Of a DNA stretch of 8,494 nucleotides, positions 6,972 through 8,494 are shown one piece after another. Each line of letters begins with the position of its first letter. The first letter of the stretch is position 1. The position numbers and the translations under genes were made by a program. Origin of the DNA: Solirubrobacteraceae bacterium (GTDB taxonomy: Bacteria; Actinomycetota; Thermoleophilia; Solirubrobacterales; Solirubrobacteraceae); contig JAICUS010000241.1 in NCBI GenBank assembly GCA_025935735.1, positions 1 to 8,494 on the forward strand. Reading direction: 5' to 3'. The notes beneath the pieces are model-generated. The model was not told the origin of the DNA. It searched no databases and saw only the letters and a program-made list of their open reading frames with translations.

Positions 6972-7828
6972 CCGCGATCACCATCCCCGTCCGGGTCCGC
7001 GTCCCGGCGCGCAGCTGGCGCAGCGAGGTGCGGGCGATCAAGATCGTCTGGCTGCGGGAGATGATCCGCTTCCGCAAGGACCGTATGCGGATCGTCACCG
7101 CGCTGATCCAGCCGGTCCTGTTCCTGTTCGTGCTCGGCGCGGGCCTGCAGCGGATCTCGTCGGCCGGCACCCACGGCGTCGACCTCAAGACGTTCATCTT
7201 CCCCGGGATCCTGTGCATGTCGGTGATGTTCACCGCGATGTTCTCGGCGGCGTCGATCGTGTGGGACCGGGAGTTCGGCTTCCTGCGCGAGATGATGGTC
7301 GCGCCGGTGCGGCGCAGCTCGATCGTGATCGGCAAGTGCCTGGGCGGGGCGAGCGTGGCCGCCCTCCAGGGGCTGATCGTGCTCGTGCTGGCCGGGGCCG
7401 TCCACGTCCCCTATGACCCGCTGCTGATCATCGGCGTGTTCGCCCTGCAGCTGCTGCTGGCGTTCAGCGTCACCGCGTTCGGCGTGATGGTGGCCGCCCG
7501 CATCAAGCAGATGCAGTCGTTCATGGGCGTGATGCAGATGATCGTGATGCCGGTCTTCTTCATCTCCGGCGCGCTGTACCCGGTCAGCGGGCTGCCCGGC
7601 TGGCTGGCGTTCCTGAACCGGCTCGACCCGCTGACCTACGCGGTCGACCCGATGCGCCGGCTCGTGTTCAGCCACCTCGACCTCAGCCCGCGGGCGGTCG
7701 CCGCGCTCGACCCGGGCGTGACGTGGTTCGGCTGGCGGGTGCCGGGCTTGCTCGAGGCGGCGATGGTGCTCGTGCTCGGGCTGGTGATGATGGGAATCGC
7801 GATCTGGGAGTTCAGCGCTACGGAGTGA
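6968..7828 (+). CDS. ABC-2 type permease, DrrB-type drug exporter subunit
   Basis: Integral membrane subunit partnering the preceding ATPase. The 286-aa protein has a cytoplasmic N terminus with a short basic amphipathic stretch (WLREMIRFRKDRM, about 28-40). About six hydrophobic segments follow, near residues 44-62, 75-98, 122-146, 150-176, 184-206 and 258-282. The loop WDREFGFLREMMVAPVRR (99-116) is the conserved cytoplasmic coupling motif of ABC-2 permeases. LDPLTYAVDPMRR (219-231), before the last extracytoplasmic loop, is also typical of DrrB-like proteins. The ATG overlaps the ATPase stop (ATGA, 6968-6971). GGGAG at 6956-6960, seven bases upstream, serves as ribosome binding site, so the two subunits should be co-translated in fixed ratio. 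A dimer of each subunit is expected. The gene ends 42 bases before the convergent uvrB stop, and I see no convincing terminator in that gap. Confidence 0.93.
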
Positions 7829-7870
7829 GGGCCGTAAGGTCGGATGATCGGGGCGGGGCGGAGGGGATGC

Positions 7871-8494
7871 TTACCTTGGGGTTGTCGCCTCGTCGAGCTC
7901 GCGCCGCAGGTCGCGGATCTCGTCGCGCAGCTTGGCGGCGTACTCGAACCGCAGCTCCTCCGCCGCGGCGAGCATCTCCTCCTCGAGCTCGCGCATCATC
8001 TGCTCGATCTGCGCGGGCTCCATGTCGACCTGCTTGTCGCGGCGGCGGCGCCGGCCCTTGGTGGGAACCTTGGAGTCCGACATCAGGAACTCGGTGATGT
8101 CCGAGATGCCCTTGACGATCGTCTCCGGCGTGATGCCGTGCTCCTCGTTGTACGCCCGCTGGATCTCGCGCCGGCGGTCGGTCTCGGCGATCGCCTTGCG
8201 CATCGCGTCCGTCTGCTTGTCGGCGTACATGAGCACGGTGCCGCCGACGTTGCGGGCGGCGCGGCCGATCGTCTGGATGAGCGACGTCTCGCCGCGCAGG
8301 AAGCCCTCCTTGTCGGCGTCGAGGATGGCCACGAGCGAGACCTCGGGCAGGTCGAGCCCCTCGCGCAGGAGGTTGACGCCGACGAGCACGTCGTACTCGC
8401 CCAGGCGCAGGTCGCGGATGATCTGGATGCGCTCCAGCGTGTCGATCTCCGAGTGCAGGTAGCGCACGCGGAAGCCCATCTCGAGCAGGTAGTC
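7871..8494 (-). CDS. uvrB: Excinuclease ABC subunit B, C-terminal part (5' end outside window)
   Basis: DNA-damage recognition helicase of nucleotide excision repair; it works with UvrA and then recruits UvrC. The window holds the last 207 residues; the frame is still open at 8494, so the N-terminal two thirds lie to the right. Visible helicase motifs are [18 protein letters not shown] (motif V region), [15 protein letters not shown] and the motif VI box [27 protein letters not shown] follows, as in other UvrB proteins. A basic linker (KGRRRRRDK) leads to the C-terminal UVR domain ([20 protein letters not shown]), the coiled-coil hairpin that contacts UvrC. The stop is TAA at 7871-7873. It is convergent with the permease gene. 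Identification is secure; nothing in the fragment looks damaged. Confidence 0.97.
   Translation of the reverse strand, partial: DYLLEMGFRVRYLHSEIDTLERIQIIRDLRLGEYDVLVGVNLLREGLDLPEVSLVAILDADKEGFLRGETSLIQTIGRAARNVGGTVLMYADKQTDAMRKAIAETDRRREIQRAYNEEHGITPETIVKGISDITEFLMSDSKVPTKGRRRRRDKQVDMEPAQIEQMMRELEEEMLAAAEELRFEYAAKLRDEIRDLRRELDEATTPR

Noticed and set aside
7829..7870. Possible terminator between the permease and uvrB (AAGGT ... ACCTT)
   Set aside because: Only five base pairs with a 30-base loop, extending into uvrB coding sequence; too weak to call.
7871..8494. Plus-strand open frames opposite uvrB
   Set aside because: The minus strand encodes textbook UvrB helicase motifs and a UVR domain; the plus-strand products are Ser/Arg-rich shadows.

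Overview
The window is about 70% G+C by eye, with strongly G/C-biased third codon positions and long antisense open frames. It reads as an actinobacterial chromosome. My best guess is Thermoleophilia/Solirubrobacterales, because the rhamnosidase carries a C-terminal beta module of a kind I associate with exported proteins of that group. That placement is inference, not proof. No rRNA, tRNA, CRISPR array, insertion sequence or phage gene is visible.

Layout. (1) Positions 1-263 hold the 3' end of a plus-strand GNAT-like gene. Its last 45 bases overlap a convergent minus-strand gene. (2) Positions 219-1513 (minus) hold a two-gene unit: prmA (ribosomal protein L11 methyltransferase family), then a small hypothetical gene 17 bases downstream. 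(3) Positions 1514-1670 are a divergent control region. They hold a candidate promoter and strong Shine-Dalgarno for the rightward gene, plus two adjacent inverted repeats. (4) Positions 1671-5291 hold a secreted 1206-aa GH78 alpha-L-rhamnosidase starting at TTG. (5) A hairpin at 5299-5330 lies between the rhamnosidase and the convergent tetR gene and can serve both. (6) Positions 5324-7828 are a classic resistance cassette. A minus-strand TetR-family repressor is divergent from a DrrA-type ABC ATPase and an ABC-2 permease, which overlap by ATGA. The 49-base gap between repressor and ATPase holds a candidate pair of overlapping face-to-face promoters around a dyad. (7) Positions 7871-8494 (minus) hold the C-terminal third of UvrB, cut by the window edge.

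How the genes work together. The only functional cassette is the TetR/ABC exporter: the ATPase and permease would form a drug or lipid efflux pump that the divergent repressor silences until it binds a ligand. The rhamnosidase is a stand-alone extracellular glycosidase with no sugar transporter, rhamnose catabolic gene or local regulator in view. PrmA and UvrB are housekeeping. I see no evidence of an undescribed multi-gene system. The points worth a second look are control-region structure, domain additions and one altered motif.
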